DNA of 64,000 nt. It comes from Myxococcales bacterium (GTDB lineage Bacteria; Myxococcota_A; Bradymonadia; UBA7976; UBA1532). Shown here in pieces: positions 20,927 through 29,774 of the stretch; position 1 is the stretch's first letter; each line of letters begins with the position of its first letter. A program made the position numbers and the translations under genes. The stretch lies in contig JACKDN010000003.1 in the NCBI GenBank assembly GCA_020633465.1, positions 124,001 through 188,000 of the forward strand, read 5' to 3'. The notes under the pieces were generated by a model, which was given only the letters and a program-made list of their open reading frames with translations, did no database searches and had not been told where the DNA came from.

Positions 20927-21946
20927 TTGCGGGTGAGGGTGCGCGAGGCGGTGGGTTGGGGGCTGGCGGTGGCGGTGCTGGTCGGCGTCGCGTGGCGGGT
21001 GCACCGGGCCGAACGGGGATCGGCGGCGCCCGCGGCGCTGGACGCGCAGCCGGGGTGGCGCGCGGCGCTCGACGAGGCGGCGGGCGTCGAGCCGGCGCCC
21101 GGGCCGACCACGGTCGACGTCGAGCGCCTGATGGGCCACGTGCGGCGCCTGGTCGAGTGGGATCGCTCGACGCCCGAGGGGCGCGTCGCGGCCCGCGCCC
21201 ATCTGGGCCACGCGCTGACCGATCTGGGGTACCGGCCCGAGCTGCACGCCTTCGGCGGCGGCTTGAACGTGATCGGCACCCGTCCGGGGCGTGACGCGGG
21301 CGCGGGCGTCGTGCTGGTGGGCGCCCACTTCGACGCCGTGCCCGGCTCGCCGGGCGCCGACGACAACGCGACCGGCCTGGCGGCGGCGCTCGAGGTGGCC
21401 CGCACCTTCGCCGCGCGCCCCACGCGGCGGGGCCTGCGCGTCGTCTTCTTCGATCGGGAGGAGGACGGCCTGAAGGGCAGCCGGCGCTACGCGGCCAGCG
21501 AGGAGCGCCTGCACGATCTGCGCGCCGTCGTCATCCTCGAGATGCTCGGCGCGCGATGCACCGCGCCCGGCTGCCAGCGCCATCCGCCGGGGCTGCCGCC
21601 CGGCCTGGCGCCGGATCGCGGTGACTTCCTGGCCGTGGTGGCCGATCTGCGCGCGCCGGCGCCGCTGGCGGCCTTCCGCCGCGCGGCCGGGCCGGGCCGC
21701 CCGCCGGTGCTGACCCTGCCGGTGCCCGATCGCGGGCACGCCCTGCCCGACACCCGCCGCAGCGACCACGCCCCCTTCTGGGATCGCGACGTGCCCGCCG
21801 TGCTGGTGACCGACACCGCCGAGCTGCGCAGCCCGCACTACCACCAGCCGACCGACACCCCGGCGCACCTGGACGTGGACTTCTTCGTGGGCTCGACGGC
21901 GGTGGTGATCGACGCGGTGGGCGCCCTGCTCGAGGGCGACGAGTGA
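20927..21946 (+). CDS. M28 family zinc metallopeptidase
   Basis: A 339-residue protein with an N-terminal hydrophobic anchor or signal (about residues 8-24), so likely exported. The M28 metal ligands are visible: Ala-His-Phe-Asp, Gly-Ala-Asp-Asp-Asn-Ala-Thr-Gly, Glu-Glu-Asp-Gly-Leu-Lys-Gly-Ser, a further Glu-Met-Leu-Gly, and His-Tyr-His-Gln-Pro-Thr-Asp near the C-terminus. Family members are aminopeptidases or glutaminyl-cyclase-like. Start uncertain: TTG 20927 or GTG at 20933 or 20939. The gene diverges from the EtfD-like gene. Confidence 0.85.
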   Translation: MRVRVREAVGWGLAVAVLVGVAWRVHRAERGSAAPAALDAQPGWRAALDEAAGVEPAPGPTTVDVERLMGHVRRLVEWDRSTPEGRVAARAHLGHALTDLGYRPELHAFGGGLNVIGTRPGRDAGAGVVLVGAHFDAVPGSPGADDNATGLAAALEVARTFAARPTRRGLRVVFFDREEDGLKGSRRYAASEERLHDLRAVVILEMLGARCTAPGCQRHPPGLPPGLAPDRGDFLAVVADLRAPAPLAAFRRAAGPGRPPVLTLPVPDRGHALPDTRRSDHAPFWDRDVPAVLVTDTAELRSPHYHQPTDTPAHLDVDFFVGSTAVVIDAVGALLEGDE

Positions 21947-21952
21947 GCCGGC

Positions 21953-22852
21953 CTATTCGGCGCCCGCGTCGTCCTCGGGGGGCGGCGGCGGCACGGCCCA
22001 GTCGGGATCGTGGTTCGTCGCCACCAGCGTGAAGGTGATGTTGTCGGCCGACTGCAGCGCCCACTGCACGGGCCCCACGCCCTGCTGCAGCCACAGCGTG
22101 CGCGTGTTGCTCGCGTTGAAGTCGTCGAAGACGTGCAGCTCGCGCACCTTCGAGCGGTAGTTGCCCTCGATGGGCAGCGTCTTGTCGTTGCGCTCGGTCT
22201 CGACGCGCGCCGTGATGATGCCCTCGTTGCTCTCCGGCTCGCCGCTGCCGACCGTCAGCACCTCGGTCAGGCGCACCATCGGCGTCTCGAGGTTGGTGTC
22301 GCCGCGATCGACCGCGCGCACGTCGCGCACCAGCGCGTAGGGTGGGGTGTAGGTGCGCTCGAGCCGGCGCACCAGGCTGCCGTCGGCGATCACGCGCTCC
22401 TCGACCGTCACCGCGGCGACGTTGATGCCCGGCCCCTTCGAGGGCGGCATGTCGGGCGTCAGCTGGAAGACCTCCTCGACCACCTGCTCGACGGGCACCG
22501 TCTCGCCGTCCCGGCCGAGGTTGAAGCGCACCACCGTGCGGCGCACCCGCTGATCGGCGGCGTCCCCCGCGCGCAGGGTGACCTCGGCGCCCTGGCTGAC
22601 CGGCGGCGGCGACTGCCAGGCGGCGGTCTGCTTGCGGTAGCGCCAGACCCCGCCGGGGTCGAGGGGGAAGAAGCTGAGGTCGTCGTGATCGGGATCGGCG
22701 GGCAGGGCCGGCACCTCGCCGGTGTAGGCGACCAGCGTCGGGCCGGCGGGCGCCGCGGCGTCGGCGCCGCCGTCGTCGCCGCCGCCGTCGTCGCAGGCGG
22801 TCAGGGCGAGGGCGGCCGAGAGCAGCGTCCAGTGGGCGATGCGGGGGCTCAA
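21953..22852 (-). CDS. lipoprotein of unknown function
   Basis: A 299-residue lipoprotein: signal residues 1-20, lipobox Leu-Thr-Ala-Cys followed by an Asp/Gly-rich linker. The mature part is beta-rich with a Trp-Arg-Tyr-Arg motif and repeated Glu-Arg-Thr-type strands. I recognise no domain. The TTG start overlaps the stop of the upstream Tim44-like gene (TTGA), so it is translationally coupled as third gene of the helicase operon. Confidence 0.65.
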   Translation of the reverse strand: MSPRIAHWTLLSAALALTACDDGGGDDGGADAAAPAGPTLVAYTGEVPALPADPDHDDLSFFPLDPGGVWRYRKQTAAWQSPPPVSQGAEVTLRAGDAADQRVRRTVVRFNLGRDGETVPVEQVVEEVFQLTPDMPPSKGPGINVAAVTVEERVIADGSLVRRLERTYTPPYALVRDVRAVDRGDTNLETPMVRLTEVLTVGSGEPESNEGIITARVETERNDKTLPIEGNYRSKVRELHVFDDFNASNTRTLWLQQGVGPVQWALQSADNITFTLVATNHDPDWAVPPPPPEDDAGAE

Positions 22853-23589
22853 GAGGGCGTCTCCTGTGGGGGCGGTTCGTCGGCGGGGCGCTTCCAGTAC
22901 GCCACCGGCGGGGCCTGCGGCCGCGACGCCAGATCGGTGACGTCGTCGTGGGCGGCCTCGATGTGGTGCAGGCGCCAGCGGCGCCCATCATGGCGCAAGG
23001 TCCAGATCTGTTGCACCTGGCGCACGGCCGCCGAGCCCTCGACGACCGCGCCGTCGGGATCGCGGACGCAGTCGACGGCCTTCAGCTCGAGGCGCAGCAC
23101 CAGCTCGACGTCGGCCGGCGGCGGCCCGTCGCCGATCATGTGCAGCCCCAGCGGGTGGATCTTCAGCACCTTCTCGAGGCGGGCGTCGTGCTGCTGGCCG
23201 GCGCGGGCGGCGGCCTCGAAGGCGGCGGTCTGCGCGGCGAAGAAGTCGGCGGTGGCGAAGTCGGCCAGGCTGGACAGATCGCGGACGCGCCAGCCGCGGA
23301 AGACGTGGGGGGCGCAGCGGTGCACCCAGGTGTGCAGGGCGTCGGTGTCGAACTCGGGGAAGAAGGGCCCCAGCTCGTGTACCAGGCGGCGGATGGTGCG
23401 GCGCTCGTTGAGGTGCTCGCGGAACACCACGCGGCCGACGAGGGCCATCACGACGACCGCGCCGATCCAGAACAGCAGGATCGGGACGAAGTCGCGGGGC
23501 GGCGGCGCGGGCGCGTCCGCCTGGGCCCACGCCGTCGCCGGAGAGAGCACGAGCAGAACGCCGGCCACGGCCGCGCGTCGCGCGATCAT
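22849..23589 (-). CDS. Tim44-like domain protein, membrane-anchored
   Basis: A 246-residue protein with a cleavable-looking signal peptide (to Ala-Trp-Ala-Gln-Ala, about residue 24). One TM helix follows at about 35-53 (Val-Pro-Ile-Leu-Leu-Phe-Trp-Ile). The Tim44-like/MlaC-type cystatin fold runs from about residue 65 to 225. Family members in bacteria are envelope or inner-membrane proteins of unclear role. The ATG overlaps the helicase stop (ATGA) and its stop overlaps the next lipoprotein start, so the three genes are tightly coupled. Confidence 0.7.
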   Translation of the reverse strand: MIARRAAVAGVLLVLSPATAWAQADAPAPPPRDFVPILLFWIGAVVVMALVGRVVFREHLNERRTIRRLVHELGPFFPEFDTDALHTWVHRCAPHVFRGWRVRDLSSLADFATADFFAAQTAAFEAAARAGQQHDARLEKVLKIHPLGLHMIGDGPPPADVELVLRLELKAVDCVRDPDGAVVEGSAAVRQVQQIWTLRHDGRRWRLHHIEAAHDDVTDLASRPQAPPVAYWKRPADEPPPQETPS

Positions 23590-25580
23590 CCCTCGCTGAT
23601 GCGCCACGTCTCGACCAGATCGCCGCGGCTGTGCGGCAGCTCGGCCAGGAAGCGGCTGGGCCGCTGCAGCACCCGGCGCTGCTCTCGATCGTTGCCCCAC
23701 TGCGGGAAGCACAGGTACAGGTCGCGGCGCGCGCGCGTGACCGCCACGTAGAACAGCCGCCGCTCCTCTTCCAGCTCGTCGTCGGTGCGCAGGGCGCGCC
23801 GCAGCGGGAACTGCCCGTCGGCCAGGTGCAGCGCGTACACCGCGTCCCACTCGAGGCCCTTGGCCTGGTGCACCGTCGACAAGAGCAGCTTCTCGTCGGT
23901 GGGCCCGCCGTCGACGACCTCTTCGGCCGACACCGACTCGACCAGCGCGAGCTCCTCGAGGAAGGCGGTGTAGTCGGCGAACTGACCGGCGAAGTGGGCC
24001 ATCTGCCGGACGTCCTCGATGCGCTGCTCGGCGTTGGGGTGCGCCTGGCGCAGGTGCTCGGCGTAGAAGGCGTCGAGCAGGTGATCGAACATCGCCGCCG
24101 GGTTGCCGGTCAGCTCGGGCCGGCCCAGCGCCAGCAGCACCTCGCGCGCGCGGGCGTAGCCCCGCCGCGCGCGCCCCGGCAGCCCCGGCCCGACGACGTC
24201 GTTCAGCAGCGCCGTCCAGGGATCCCCGGTGCTGGCCAGCGCCTGGAAGATGCCGGTCGCGTGCTTGTTGCCGATGCCGTCCTGCAGCTTCAGCACCCGC
24301 GTCCAGGCCAGCCGGTCGAGCGGGTTGAACAGCACGCGCAGGTGCGCCAGCAGGTCGCGGATGTGCGCCTGCTCGAAGAACTTCGCGCCGCTGCGGATGA
24401 TGAACGGGATGCCGCGCCGCTGCAGCTCGAGCTGCAGCTCCATCGACTGATAGTGCGCCCGGTACAGCACCGCCTGCCGCTCGAGCCCGACGCCCTCCTC
24501 GCGCAGCTCGAGCACGCGCTGCGCGACGAAGGCCGCCTGCTGATCGGCGTCGGCCAGGGCCACGAACGCGGGCAGCTCGCCCGCCTCGCGCACGGCGGCG
24601 AGCGTCTTCTCGTACTGCCGCCGGTTGTGCTTGATGCTGCGGTTGGCCACCTCGAGGATCTGCGGCGTCGAGCGGTAGTTCGTCTGCAGCCGGTGGATCT
24701 CGGCGCCCTCGAACAGCTTCGGGAAGTCGAGGATGTTGCGCACGTCGGCGCCGCGGAACGCGTAGATCGACTGGCAGTCGTCGCCCACCACCATCACGTT
24801 GCGGTGGTGCCCGCTCAAGAGCGCCACGATGGCGGCCTGCAGCCGGTTGGTGTCCTGGTACTCGTCGACCAGCACGTGCTGGAAGCGCTGCGCGTAGGCG
24901 CCCCGCAGATCGTCGTGGTCTTCGAGCATCAGCCGCAGGTTCACCAGCAGATCGTCGTAGTCCATCGCGTTCATCTCGACCTTGGCGGCGAGGTACGCGG
25001 TCAGCACCTGGTCGATCTGCGGCAGCTGGCTCTGGAACTGGGGGTGATCGGCCTCGACCACCTGCTTCAGGCCGCGGTCGGTGTTGACCGCGCTCGACAG
25101 CATGGCCAGCAGCACCTCGCGCTTGGGGAAGCGGCGGCTGGTGAGGTCGGTCAGCGTGTCGGCGACGACGACCTCCATCAGATCCCGCGCCTCTTGCGGA
25201 TCGAGGATGACGTAGTTCGTGCCATAGCCGAGGCGATCGGCGTGCTGGCGCAGGATGCGGTTGGCGATGGCGTGGAAGGTGCCGGCCCAGATGCGCTTGG
25301 CCTCGCCGGGGACGAGCCGCGTGACGCGCTCGATCATCTCGCGGGCGGCGCGGTTGGTGAACGTCAGCAGCAGGATGCGATCCGGCGCGACGCCCTGGTG
25401 CACCAGGTGTGCTGTGCGGTAGGTCAGCGCTCGCGTCTTGCCCGTGCCGGCGCCGGCGAGCACCAGCAGCGGGCCGCCGCGGGCCTCGGCCACCCGGCGC
25501 TGCTCCGGGTTCAGATCCCGGAGGAAACCGCTCTCGCGCGGGGCGCGGGCGGGCCCGCTGTCGAGGGTGTATTGGCGCAC
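23586..25580 (-). CDS. UvrD/Rep/PcrA-family ATP-dependent DNA helicase
   Basis: A 664-residue superfamily 1A helicase unwinding DNA 3' to 5'. The Q-motif region Leu-Asn-Pro-Glu-Gln-Arg precedes Walker A AGAGTGKT (residues 42-49). Motif II is Val-Asp-Glu-Tyr-Gln-Asp-Thr. Gly-Asp-Asp-Cys-Gln-Ser-Ile-Tyr-Ala-Phe-Arg-Gly-Ala (motif III) and the late Thr-Val-His-Gln-Ala-Lys-Gly-Leu-Glu-Trp motif are intact. It is shorter than E. coli UvrD (720) and lacks the PcrA-type C-terminal extension, so Rep-like or UvrD-like cannot be decided. GTG start. First gene of a three-gene coupled unit. Confidence 0.9.
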   Translation of the reverse strand: MRQYTLDSGPARAPRESGFLRDLNPEQRRVAEARGGPLLVLAGAGTGKTRALTYRTAHLVHQGVAPDRILLLTFTNRAAREMIERVTRLVPGEAKRIWAGTFHAIANRILRQHADRLGYGTNYVILDPQEARDLMEVVVADTLTDLTSRRFPKREVLLAMLSSAVNTDRGLKQVVEADHPQFQSQLPQIDQVLTAYLAAKVEMNAMDYDDLLVNLRLMLEDHDDLRGAYAQRFQHVLVDEYQDTNRLQAAIVALLSGHHRNVMVVGDDCQSIYAFRGADVRNILDFPKLFEGAEIHRLQTNYRSTPQILEVANRSIKHNRRQYEKTLAAVREAGELPAFVALADADQQAAFVAQRVLELREEGVGLERQAVLYRAHYQSMELQLELQRRGIPFIIRSGAKFFEQAHIRDLLAHLRVLFNPLDRLAWTRVLKLQDGIGNKHATGIFQALASTGDPWTALLNDVVGPGLPGRARRGYARAREVLLALGRPELTGNPAAMFDHLLDAFYAEHLRQAHPNAEQRIEDVRQMAHFAGQFADYTAFLEELALVESVSAEEVVDGGPTDEKLLLSTVHQAKGLEWDAVYALHLADGQFPLRRALRTDDELEEERRLFYVAVTRARRDLYLCFPQWGNDREQRRVLQRPSRFLAELPHSRGDLVETWRISEG

Positions 25581-25619
25581 CGCGCGATGGTACCGATTCG
25601 GGTTGACTTGAACAAGCGT

Positions 25620-26912
25620 TCAGGCGTAGAGGCGCCGGTCCACGGCGCCCAGGCCCGGCGTGCGGGCGGCGCGCGCGGCGACGACGTCCGGCGGCGGGGG
25701 CTGCCCCTCGGCCACCCCGTCGGCCAGCGCGTGCAGCGCCGCCAGGTGATCGCGCAGCCGATCGACCACGGTGCCCGCGACGTCCAGGGTGGCGGCGCCG
25801 AGCAGCGCGGGCAGCGCGTGGGCCGCCACCAGCTCGCGGGCGGCCTGATCGAGCGCCGCCGCGGCGCCATCGTCCACCGGCCCCCGCGCCAGCGCGCTCA
25901 GCCGCTCGGCCGCCAGGGCCAGGTGGCGGTGCATCCAGGCCTCTTCGGGGGGACACCAGGCCTCGCCGCCGCGCCCGCCCACGCGACCGACGCGCGGATG
26001 TCCGGCCGGCGTGGCGTGGCCGGCGGACGCCCAGCCTCCGGGCGTGATCGCGCGCAGATCGTCGGTCGCCGCCAGCCGGCGGGCCAGCGCGTCCAGCAGA
26101 TCACCCACCGGCACGCCCGCCTCGGCGAGCGCGTCGGCCGCCAGCACGACGGTGATCGGCCCCCCCTCGGGCGCGGCGCCGCGCCACGCGGCCACCAACG
26201 CGGCGGCGGCGGCCTCGGCCCGGCTGCGCCCGGGCACCGTCGTCGCCAGCACGTCCCGCGGGACGCGCGCTCCGGCGGCCCCGTGCCCCAGCACCAGCAC
26301 CCCGCTGGCGCCGCAGCGCAGCGCCGTCGCGCCGGCGGGCAGGTTCGCGGCGTCCACCAGCCCGTAGGTGAAGTCGGCCTCGGCCATCGCCTGCGCGACG
26401 CGGGGCGACCAGCCGAGATCCGTCGGGCGGAACCCCGCCGGCTCCCGGTGGAAGTGACGGCGGTGCTCGGCGGCCGCGGCCTGCACCAGGGTGCGCAGGG
26501 TGGCGCGATCGGCCACCAGCGGCAGGTAGACGTCGGCGATGGGCGTGGTGATCGGCTCGAGGCGGTCGGCGTCGGCGAGCGCGCGCCAGGCGCCCACCAC
26601 GTCGCCCTCGAGCGCGTCGGCGTGCAGTCGCTGCAGGGCGCGCAGGCGATCGGCGTCGGCCGCTGGCGCCGCCTCGACGCGCGCCGCGAGGTGCGCGGCG
26701 AGGGCGTCCCGCGTGGCGGGCTCGGCCAGCCGGGTGAGCGCGGCGGGGGGCAGGACGACGCCCGGCGCCAGGCTCAGGCCGTCGCGGGCCAGCCGCCGCA
26801 GGGCGGCGATCAGCGGCAGGTGCAGGTCGACCGCCGCGTCGAGCAGCGCGGCGTCGCCGTCGAGGGTGCCGGGGGCGTGCAGATCGAAGACGAGGGCGAC
26901 GGGCTGGCTCAT
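25620..26912 (-). CDS. GH57/DUF1957-like protein with degenerate active site
   Basis: A 430-residue protein resembling the N-terminal half of family 57 glycoside hydrolases. A hydrophobic strand Val-Ala-Leu-Val-Phe-Asp-Leu-His-Ala-Pro replaces the usual His-x-His-Leu-Pro. A segment ends Leu-Glu-Pro-Ile-Thr-Thr, and Gly-Phe-Arg-Pro-Thr-Asp-Leu-Gly-Trp stands where active enzymes have Trp-Leu-Pro-Glu-Cys-Gly-Tyr. The nucleophile Glu is thus Asp or lost, suggesting a non-catalytic carbohydrate-related protein. ATG overlaps the stop of the DUF4912 gene (ATGA). DUF4912-GH57 pairs recur in Myxococcota, in my recollection. The family call is moderate. Confidence 0.5.
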   Translation of the reverse strand: MSQPVALVFDLHAPGTLDGDAALLDAAVDLHLPLIAALRRLARDGLSLAPGVVLPPAALTRLAEPATRDALAAHLAARVEAAPAADADRLRALQRLHADALEGDVVGAWRALADADRLEPITTPIADVYLPLVADRATLRTLVQAAAAEHRRHFHREPAGFRPTDLGWSPRVAQAMAEADFTYGLVDAANLPAGATALRCGASGVLVLGHGAAGARVPRDVLATTVPGRSRAEAAAAALVAAWRGAAPEGGPITVVLAADALAEAGVPVGDLLDALARRLAATDDLRAITPGGWASAGHATPAGHPRVGRVGGRGGEAWCPPEEAWMHRHLALAAERLSALARGPVDDGAAAALDQAARELVAAHALPALLGAATLDVAGTVVDRLRDHLAALHALADGVAEGQPPPPDVVAARAARTPGLGAVDRRLYA

Positions 26913-27403
26913 CGCGCGGCCTCGCGGGCCGGTCGCGGGCCCAGATCGATCCGATCGGCGGGCGCCTCGATCGGCGCGACCGGGTCGGGCAGGCGCACCG
27001 CGGTGCCGTCGACGATGTGCACGAAGGACGCCTCGGCGCGCATGCCCAACGAGGCGGTGAGCCGGGCGCCGGCCGGGGCCTCGACGATGCGGTGGCCCAG
27101 CCAGCGGTCGACCGGGTGGTCGGTCACCGCGGGGGCGGCCGTGCCCGGCGCGTTGGCGTAGACGCGCAGCACCAGGGTGCTGGGCTGGTCGGGCCCCAGG
27201 GTGGCGCGGGCGCGGGCGACGGCGTCGGCGGTCAGCTCCCAGAACATCAGCGCCGAGGTCGGGCCGCGGCTGACGACCTCGAGGCGATCCCGGCCGCCGA
27301 CGAGGGGCAGCGCGCTCGGCGGCGAGGGCGGCGGGGTGGCGAACGACTCGGGGGCCGCGGGCAGCGCGTCGTCGGACGCTGCGGGCTCGGGGGGCTGCGA
27401 CAT
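26909..27403 (-). CDS. DUF4912 domain protein
   Basis: A 164-residue protein: a Pro/Ala/Ser-rich N-terminal 40 residues, then the DUF4912 pattern Arg-Gly-Pro-Thr-Ser-Ala-Leu-Met-Phe-Trp-Glu-Leu, Leu-Val-Leu-Arg-Val-Tyr and a C-terminal strand Ser-Phe-Val-His-Ile-Val. Start at ATG 27403; the longer open frame reaches into the divergent promoter region. The function of DUF4912 is unknown. It is translationally coupled to the GH57-like gene, and the two probably act together. Confidence 0.6.
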   Translation of the reverse strand: MSQPPEPAASDDALPAAPESFATPPPSPPSALPLVGGRDRLEVVSRGPTSALMFWELTADAVARARATLGPDQPSTLVLRVYANAPGTAAPAVTDHPVDRWLGHRIVEAPAGARLTASLGMRAEASFVHIVDGTAVRLPDPVAPIEAPADRIDLGPRPAREAAR

Positions 27404-27581
27404 CGTGGGCTCCGCGGGGGTGTCGCTGCGGGTGTAGACGGGCGGGGGCCCCGCGTCAACCGGCAGCCGGCCGCGCCGGGCGGTCGGGGTCGGGTGGGTC
27501 ACGCTCACCCCAGGGTGAAGGCGCCCCTCGGGCGGACCGTTTTGGGTGGCAGATCTGCCAGACCCGCCAGGAGTAGGTGCC

Positions 27582-28112
27582 ATGGCCACCGAGGAAGACG
27601 ACCGCCCCTACATCCTCATCGTCGACGATGAGGCCAGCGTGCGGTCGGCGCTGCGGCGCACGCTGCGCAAGGAGGGCTACCGGCTGGGCTTCGCCGAGTC
27701 GGGCATGCAGGCCCTCGAGATGCTGCGCGACGACGTGCCCGATCTGATCGTCAGCGACCACCTGATGCCGCAGATGACCGGCCTCGAGTTCCTCAAGCGG
27801 TGCCGCCTGTTGTACCCCGACACGGGGCGCATCGTGCTCACCGGACAGGCCGAGATGGAGACGGTCATCGGCGCCATCAACGACGGCGAGGTGTTCCGCT
27901 TCCTGCGCAAGCCCTGGGACGACGACGAGGTGAAGCTGACGCTGCACCTCGCGCTGCAGCAGGTGAAGCTCGAGCGCGAGAACCGGCGCCTGCTGAAGCT
28001 GCTCGAGAAGCAGGCCGAGCAGATCCGCACGCTCGAGAGCACGCACCCGGGCATCTCGAGCATCAAGCGCGACACCTCGGGCGCCATCCTGATCGACGAC
28101 GCCGACCTCTGA
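27582..28112 (+). CDS. single-domain response regulator with C-terminal helix
   Basis: A 176-residue protein. The receiver fills residues 10-130, with Asp-Asp-Glu at 15-17 and phospho-acceptor Asp59 in Ile-Val-Ser-Asp-His-Leu-Met-Pro. The switch Thr is in Val-Leu-Thr-Gly-Gln and the Lys in Arg-Lys-Pro-Trp. A charged helix (about 130-158) and an unstructured tail without output domain follow. Lys-Pro-Trp is typical of receivers fused to HD-GYP or kinases. ATG with AGGAG 9 bases upstream. It lies 31 bases before the receiver-kinase gene, so it is probably its partner in one operon. Confidence 0.85.
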   Translation: MATEEDDRPYILIVDDEASVRSALRRTLRKEGYRLGFAESGMQALEMLRDDVPDLIVSDHLMPQMTGLEFLKRCRLLYPDTGRIVLTGQAEMETVIGAINDGEVFRFLRKPWDDDEVKLTLHLALQQVKLERENRRLLKLLEKQAEQIRTLESTHPGISSIKRDTSGAILIDDADL

Positions 28113-28143
28113 TGCCCGGCTCCCGGCCCCCGCGCGAGGCACG

Positions 28144-29766
28144 ATGACCGCCGATCCACCCAGCGAGCGCCCCGACCCCCCGGTCCGGCGCGGCCGCGTC
28201 GACTTCGCCGTGCCGCGGCCCAAGGTGCTCGTCGTCGACGACGAGGGGCCGGTGGCGCGGTCGGTGGTGCGCGTGCTGCGCAACGCCGGGGCCGACGTGA
28301 TGTCGGCCGACAGCGCCGCGGCCGCGCGGGCGCTGCTGGCCGACCACCCCGGGGTCGTGCACGTGATCATCAGCGATCAGCGCATGCCCGAAGAGGACGG
28401 GGCCTCGTTCCTGTCGTGGGTGCGCGAGGCGCGGCCCGAGACGCGGCGCGTGCTGTTCACCGGCTACTCCGATCTCGAGCGCATCCAGTGGGCGGTCAAT
28501 CAGGGCGGCATCCACCACTTCCTGCACAAGCCGTGGGAGAACGCGGTGCTGGTGGAGGTGGTGCGCCAGGCGGTGGCGCAGTGGCGGCTCGAGCGCGAGA
28601 ACGAGCGCCTGTTCGAGGTCACGCACGAGCAGAACGAGGCGCTGCGCGAGCTGACGCAGCAGCTCGAGAGCAAGGTGGCCGAGCGCACGCTGATGCTCGA
28701 GCGGGCCACCGAGGCGTGGAAGGGCACCTTCGACTCGATCGACGATCCGCTGACGCTGGTGGACACGCGCTTCCGCATTCGTCGGGCCAACCTGGCGGCG
28801 GCCCGCGAGGCGGACGACGACATCCGGCGGCTGATCGGGCGCAAGTGCCACCAGGCGCTGTTCGGGCGCGAGACGCCCTGCGAGGGCTGCGCGTTGACCC
28901 GGACGCCGTGGCGCGGCGAACAGACGGTCGAGATCACCGACGCGCGCCGCCACCGCGTGTGGTCGGTGCGCACCTGGCCTCTGCGCGAGGGCATGCCGGC
29001 GGGCGAGGGCGAGGCGGTGTGCCACTACCGCGACGTGACGCGCGATCAGGAGCTGCAGCGCCAGGTGATCATGCTCGAGAAGCTGGCCGCCATCGGCGAG
29101 CTGGCCGGCTGCGTGGCGCACGAGCTGAACAACCCGCTGACCGGCATCCTGACCTTCAGCCAGCTGATCGGGCGGGGGGTGCCGCCGGACGACGTGCCGG
29201 CGCTGGCGTCGGACATCGAAGAGGCCGCGCGGCGGTGCAGCGCGATCGTGAAGAGCCTGCTCGACTACGCGCGCCCGGGCGCGTCGCCGACGCTGATCGA
29301 GGACATCGACGTCGCGACGCTGCTCGAGAGCTGCCTGAACCTGGCGCGCGTGCAGACGAAGCCGGGCAGCGATCTGCAGCTGGTGTTCGAGGGGGGCGAG
29401 GGGCTGGCCCCGGTGCGCGGCAACCAGGACGCGCTGAAGTCGCTGTTTTTGAACCTGATCAACAACGCCATCCAAGCGACGGCGCCGGCGGGCACCGTGC
29501 GGGTGCGGGCGATGATGCTGCCGGACGAGGCGACCGTGCAGGTGCAGGTGATCGACACCGGGCCGGGCATCGCCGAGAGCCTGCAGGCGCGCATCTTCGA
29601 GCCCTTCTTCACGACGAAGGCGAAGAACAAGGGCGGGACGGGCTTGGGCCTGGCCATCGTCAGCAACGTCGTGCGCGACCTGGGCGGTCGCGTCGAGGTG
29701 CACAACGTGCCCGCGGGCGGGGCCTGCTTCACGGTCGAGCTGCCGGCGATCGTCGGTGATTGGTGA
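28144..29766 (+). CDS. receiver-PAS-histidine kinase
   Basis: A 540-residue cytoplasmic protein. The receiver (residues 26-145) has Asp78. A coiled coil (145-190) links to a PAS domain (195-305) carrying a Cys-His...Cys-Glu-Gly-Cys pattern (Cys235, Cys246, Cys249) that may bind metal or sense redox. HisKA follows, with His326 in Ala-His-Glu-Leu-Asn-Asn-Pro-Leu. The HATPase has Asn-Asn-Ala-Ile-Gln-Ala, Asp-Thr-Gly-Pro-Gly-Ile and Gly-Thr-Gly-Leu-Gly-Leu. No membrane segment. It sits between a lone receiver and a sigma-54 activator, so it likely feeds both. The stop overlaps the upstream region of the activator gene. Confidence 0.88.
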   Translation: MTADPPSERPDPPVRRGRVDFAVPRPKVLVVDDEGPVARSVVRVLRNAGADVMSADSAAAARALLADHPGVVHVIISDQRMPEEDGASFLSWVREARPETRRVLFTGYSDLERIQWAVNQGGIHHFLHKPWENAVLVEVVRQAVAQWRLERENERLFEVTHEQNEALRELTQQLESKVAERTLMLERATEAWKGTFDSIDDPLTLVDTRFRIRRANLAAAREADDDIRRLIGRKCHQALFGRETPCEGCALTRTPWRGEQTVEITDARRHRVWSVRTWPLREGMPAGEGEAVCHYRDVTRDQELQRQVIMLEKLAAIGELAGCVAHELNNPLTGILTFSQLIGRGVPPDDVPALASDIEEAARRCSAIVKSLLDYARPGASPTLIEDIDVATLLESCLNLARVQTKPGSDLQLVFEGGEGLAPVRGNQDALKSLFLNLINNAIQATAPAGTVRVRAMMLPDEATVQVQVIDTGPGIAESLQARIFEPFFTTKAKNKGGTGLGLAIVSNVVRDLGGRVEVHNVPAGGACFTVELPAIVGDW

Positions 29767-29774
29767 GGGGCGAG

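Noticed and set aside
17695..21423. 1242-residue minus-strand open frame
   Set aside because: Only the C-terminal 355 residues (TruD) are real; the rest is an out-of-frame reading of the Fe-S protein and M28 regions.
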